Shown here in pieces: positions 59,767 through 64,000 of a stretch of DNA of 64,000 nt (its first letter is position 1; every line of letters begins with the position of its first letter). The notes beneath the pieces were generated by a model. That model had not been told where the DNA came from and made no database searches. It saw only the letters and a program-made list of their open reading frames with translations. The stretch is from Bostrychus sinensis. Its lineage: Eukaryota; Chordata; Actinopteri; Gobiiformes; Eleotridae. The stretch is taken from assembly GCA_020698575.1 (NCBI GenBank), contig CM036254.1, positions 27,556,526 to 27,620,525 of the forward strand. Reading direction: 5' to 3'. Both the position numbers and the translations under genes were made by a program.

Positions 59767-60693
59767 AATACATTATTGTATTGTATTGTTCCTGTAATGA
59801 TAGCTAGTTGATGCACTGCCTATTTTTTCCCCTTGCATTCGAGGAAAACCACATTTTTCAGTCAAAAACACAACATAAAAGATGTCATTTCTGAAAAAAG
59901 AAGACTCTGAGCCCACATCTGGGCAATAATATAAATTGTTTTTGAGGGGGAACTAGAGCAGAGGCAAAGTTTTTTGACCAATCACACACTTCCCATGTAA
60001 TTTTTAATGCTATATTTCAACAATGATTATGGAAATGCCACTTTTGCAGCAAAAAACAATATAGAAAACCAACAACCAACCCCATTAAGAATGTACTATT
60101 AAAGTAAATATTAATAGCAAATTTGTACTAAAACTTTGGCTCTAAACACATTTGTCGAATTTCCATAGAACATATTTTATTGTTGTTGGAGTTGACTGAG
60201 GCATACCAGCATTTTCTCAAGAAAGAATTTAACATGGGATTGAAAAGAGCTGCACACAGAAAGAGTTTGTGAGCACTGGCCCTTGGCACATGATCATTCA
60301 CTGAGAAGACAGACATTTCATCATGCTGTATGGAGCTACATGGTGTGAAACTCCAAATGAAATGATCCAAAACCTGTAAAACAATCTTTCTATATCCTAT
60401 GGACAAAAACTGTGCTGTGGCTCCCAAGTTTGCTTTCAGAAAGGCAGCCAACAAAACAACATGGGGGCGTACGGTCATGGGGCAAACTGAAAAGGCTGGG
60501 CACAACACTGCACTAAACCTATGACAGTAATAAAGTGAGACAAATGTCTTACACTGCACTGGGGACAAAGAGTTCCAAAAAGTGTTTATTGTTTGGGCAA
60601 TGACAAAACATCCTTCATATTCTTAGGAGATTATAATATGGTGTTAGGAAAGTTCATGTTTAAATATTAGAATTTAACAGTATACAAGCCAGG
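59767..60693. other. No gene called; contains an unexplained 146-codon ORF
   Basis: The minus-strand frame 60128-60568 is the longest uninterrupted ORF in the window. It is Cys-, Leu- and Phe-rich and contains a LFNPMLNSFLRK stretch that superficially recalls the last helix of a GPCR, but no other receptor motif is visible. A dispersed repeat at 59880-59990 matches 11940-12060. Confidence 0.3.
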
Positions 60694-61125
60694 TTTAAAG
60701 CAGAACAATGCAACTTGTTTACCTTAATTAAACATTTTGGGAGTCAGTGTGATGGCTAAATAAGTTGCTGCAGGGTGAATATGTGTGAATATTTAAATAA
60801 GTATGGCCTGTGTGGTTGTTTTTTTCACTGTAAATTCTTTTTATAGACGTTTTCTAACTCATATTGCACCTTTTGTTTTTGATGCATGCTCACTTTATTT
60901 TCTTGCTTTCTGCTCTTTTTCTGCTTGTGAGATTAATAAAGTTTAATCTAATCTAATCTAATAAAGCCTCCTGCACCTCCCTGGCATGTCTTGGCAAAAT
61001 ACCAGCCTTGCAAGAATGAGAGAATCAACCCAGACCTTTCAGGTCTCACAAGAAAGTGGCACACCCCATTTGTCATAACAAGCTAGTGACAGTGTTATTT
61101 CTTAGATGTTATCCCATTTAGCCAC
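60694..61125 (+). mobile_element. Miniature element of the AAAGGGGAACAATGTAAC-end family, interrupted by a LINE tail
   Basis: The left end is TTTAAAGCAGAACAATGCAA; family interior includes GAGTCAGTGTGATGGCTAAA and GCCTTGCAAGAATGAGAGAA. Between 60790 and 60962 is a foreign insert. The right end is decayed. Confidence 0.65.
60790..60962 (+). mobile_element. LINE-type 3' tail inserted in the miniature element
   Basis: It ends GATTAATAAAGTTTAATCTA followed by repeated ATCTA units, as in 3' tails of CR1/L2-group or related LINEs. Comparison with 15370 and 21936, which lack it, fixes it as an insertion between GGGTGAATA and AAGCC. Confidence 0.65.
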
Positions 61126-61164
61126 AGGGCTAACACATATGTATGGCTTTGGACGGTGCAAAGA

Positions 61165-61245
61165 AGCTGGAGAGAACCCCATGGTAACACAGGGAGGACA
61201 TGCAGACTCCACCCCGAGAGATTGGAGGCAAAAGCACCCATGATT
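61165..61245 (-). mobile_element. tRNA-like SINE fragment (second SINE type)
   Basis: GGGAGGACATGCAGACTCCA matches, in reverse, the GTTTGCATGTTCTCC part of 20683-20785. Confidence 0.45.
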
Positions 61246-62389
61246 TGTACAAAAAAGTTATATTATTTAGTTCAGAGCACAAAGGAATTCATTATTTTCC
61301 AAACTTTCCAAAAGTTTGTATTTGAAAAAAGGCTTTTCTTCAATTCTTAGTGGACCTACAACAATGCCTGATCAGGAAACAAGCTCCAAAGCCCTGAAAA
61401 AATAATGTAAAAAAACAATCTGAATTCAGTACCATTCGAGGAGGGTCACTGTGGACCTGTGCTGGGGGAGGCAGGTGAGTATGGTGGATAACTGAGATTA
61501 TTGGAGGAAAAACTTAAGGTGGAAAACCATAGAGGGGCTTGTTTGGACAAAGACAACCAGAGAGAGAAGTTCACCAACATTACATGAGACCAGTCAGAAC
61601 TACTTTCAAAATAGTTTTACAGAAAAAAAGTTGTTTTTATCCCCAGACTTGGAACCCAGAGTCAAGCTACCATGGTAAAAATCAATATCAGATAATAACC
61701 AGCTGCCATCAACAAACCACAAAGAGAAAAATGGTGGGTTTTCTGTTTTATGTTTTGTTGGTTTTGGTCCAAAAGATCTACAGAAGAAATTACAGTATCA
61801 GCAGGTGGTTTTGTGCAGCACACATACAGTATATCAAATATAGGCATACATAAAGTAATAGTACATTCAGGATGTATAAGATTTTCAGACATGTTTGCCC
61901 ATGTGTAAATATATGTAAATACAAAACAAAACAAAACATTCAAACATACTTTATTTTATTTTATTTTATTACTGTAGGGTACATATATAAAAATATATAC
62001 ACTGAACTAAGACAAAGATTAAGAGTAATAATTCCGCATTGGTACCAGTTAGCCTTGCGCTAACGTGCAGATTAAAACACCTAAACTAATGTCTTAAGAG
62101 GGAAGGATTGACCAGGAGGGACTCAATTTAATGGATAAAGACCACCAAACTCAACTTAATTTAGATTAAGTATAACGTTTATTTACACAATAAGGTGGAA
62201 TAGTGTACTGATACACAGGTAAATATTGAAAGGAATGCAATTATGAACAGAACCGTTATGCAGAATTATTGATTAACTAATGATGAATTGCAGTGGAGTA
62301 AGTAATAAATTGACTTATTAAATTATTGGAAATTTAGGAATAAGGGAGTAGACTCTGAGACTATAAGTGCCAATTCTGTATCATACATA
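61246..62389. other. No gene recognised
   Basis: AT-rich sequence with an AAAAC/ATTTT simple stretch at 61920-61970; short frames only. Confidence 0.4.
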
Positions 62390-63010
62390 ACCACACTGGT
62401 CTACCGTCTTCGGTACAGGAGGGGAAGGCGGTGACGACAGCCAGCCTCCGGGTTCAGCCAGGGGCTCGGATGTTGTTCTTTGTCTTTTAGAGCCGCGGGG
62501 TGTAGCAGGGCTGGTGTTCCCAGCTCCAAGCTGCGGTTCGTGGTGTGTCCTCCAAGCTCAACAACCAGTCGCCAGGTGTCCCGTTATGTTGAACAGGAGC
62601 GTGATGCCGCTCAGGGAGAGTTTAACTGTTGTCAGCGTAAGGCAGCGTCAAAGTCTCAGAGTATGGCAAATGTCCCTTTTAATGCCAAATGAAAAATTCA
62701 ATAAAAATCCTTTCACAGCGATTCGAAACTTTAGAAGTATAACTTGCGCGGCGCGAGGCTTTTCAAAATAAACTACAAAAATGATACTTGAACGAAAGTT
62801 TGGGCGACTTATTGTGAAAAGATGTTATCACCGGCAAGGTGAACTTAACGCAACAAAAATGACGAGAAGAAAAAAAAAATTAAACTTAAAAGACGAAGGA
62901 GAGACGGAGACGAGACAAGACAAAGACTAGACGAAAACTAAGACTAAGACTGAGGAATGTGGGCCGCACCCCAAGATAAGACTGGAAGGGTGTCTCGGTA
63001 CAGCCCCCTG
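62390..63010. other. GC/CpG-richer island of unknown origin
   Basis: Composition changes sharply to GC-rich (62400-62640), then to a purine tract built on GAGACGGAGACGAGACAAGA-like units (62895-62950), then GTGGGCCGCACCCC. Frames at 62480-62692 and 62514-62771 have no domain I recognise. It could be an LTR of a retroelement read from the wrong strand or a host CpG island. Confidence 0.35.
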
Positions 63011-64000
63011 AACTGACAGTGGAGAGGATTCAAATTACCTCTGCTAGACACAAAATAAATGTCATAAAAAGAAATGTGTCTTACTCCACTTCAATTTACA
63101 TACCTTTAAAAACATGTTACATTCAACAGCTTGCACAAAACATAGCTATGACATTTTCCTGTAAAGTAACATGTTAATGCATACAAAGTCTTTTAAACAG
63201 ATGAAATGTGTCAGGCCTCTGGTTCTTATCAGAGAAGAGAGGAGGCCTCTTCTGGCATTATTATTGGTCTGCAGTTCGTAAAGGACAGATTTATGTCTTT
63301 GTTTTGCATCCTTGGTGGGTAAGCGCAGACTTCTCGTCTCCTAAAGGAATGTCCATTTTTGATAGAATTTCAGCAGTGGCCCAGGTCTCCTACATTACCA
63401 ATACATTTATGAGGTTAGGAAAGTATAGGACCAACCCCACACTAAACTGAATAAAGCCTGCCTATGGTAAATATCTGTACAAAATACACAATATACAATA
63501 CAAGCAGATTTTATAAAAACTTAATTTAGAGCCACTTGTATTCCTGCTTTGTCCTTGTTTAGTGCTGGTTTAGTTGTGTATAGTCCTTCATTCATCCTTT
63601 TGTAGACCTGCTTTACTACTAGTTTAGTTGTGGTTGGGGACCAGGTTGGGGATGGAGGTGTTCCAGGAGGTAAACCACCTCCAGAAAAGAGAGCAGACAT
63701 TATCCTGATGAGTGTGTTTGAAGGACTAAATTTAGCCTTAATTAAAAGTCATTGTGTATCACTTTACCTTCATGGCCGCCCGGCTAAATTCATCATCTCA
63801 TAATTGGACTTGTCGTTAACGAGGAAATGAAAGGGCCAGGCTTAATTTAGTCGCTCAAACAATAAAAGTGTCACTCATGGTTATCTACCCCAGACTTTCA
63901 GGTTTTACTCTGAGAAGGTATTCTTTTACATCATTTCAACAATATGTACCAGACTAACATTGTATTGAAAAGTGAAACACTCCCAGGCCTATGGAGTGAG
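63011..64000. other. No gene recognised; short TTTAGT array
   Basis: 63545-63640 has degenerate GTTTAGTGCTGGTTTAGTTG units of the minisatellite found at 50935-51405. The rest is unremarkable. Confidence 0.45.

Overview
The window looks like non-coding DNA from a ray-finned (teleost) fish. The evidence is an AT-rich background and many repeats of the kinds that fill teleost genomes: Tc1-like transposons, hAT and piggyBac miniature elements, a Rex-like LINE 3' end, an RTE/Rex3-like LINE ending in GATG repeats, and tRNA-derived SINEs. I found no host protein-coding gene, rRNA, tRNA or CRISPR array that I would defend. Most open frames are short and chance-like.

Left edge (1-2250): remains of an integrated virus-like element of the adintovirus/Maverick-Polinton type. 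A plus-strand P-loop ATPase with clear Walker A and B motifs runs in from outside the window and carries two stops and a frameshift. A short helical C-terminal segment follows it. Facing it on the minus strand are the C-terminal part of a protein resembling the animal 'F54H12.2-like' family (probably a capsid protein) and an unrecognised frameshifted ORF. A broken acidic coding-like segment lies next to it (2443-3020).

3-13 kb: a fragment that looks like the promoter and 5' exons of a DNA transposon (5647-6457), interrupted by a 1369-bp non-autonomous hAT element with 14-bp inverted ends and an 8-bp target duplication; a decayed Tc1-like transposase (minus strand, 8300-8965); and a CpG-rich segment probably from a Harbinger-like element (9240-10262).

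13-31 kb: miniature hAT elements (13299-13973, 17240-17515, 20034-20641, 26060-26401, 28622-29190); a dispersed miniature family with ends near TTTAAAGGGGAACAATGTAAC (copies near 12.4, 15.5, 22 and 61 kb); a near-perfect 172-bp hairpin (19264-19435); a 461-bp element with 20-bp inverted ends and a perfect 9-bp target duplication (24763-25223); and a Tc1 deletion derivative with a hAT element inside it (28425-29358).

31-50 kb: two LINE 3' ends (near 32.1 and 34 kb), a second copy of the Tc1 deletion derivative (42172-43434), a textbook 404-bp hAT element (44128-44531), a SINE (46571-46903) and an 888-bp piggyBac-type element (47777-48664).

50-64 kb: the most unusual structure is a large inverted repeat (arms 50921-51692 and 52682-53369, about 1 kb spacer). 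It is built from a GGTTTAGTCCT minisatellite plus nearby single-copy DNA, and its right arm is flanked by an ~80-bp direct repeat. A three-layer nest of elements follows at 57440-58526, then another miniature element with internal repeats (59235-59766) and an unexplained GC-rich island (62390-63010).

Family names given to repeats come from recalled resemblance. Inverted ends and target duplications were read directly from the sequence.
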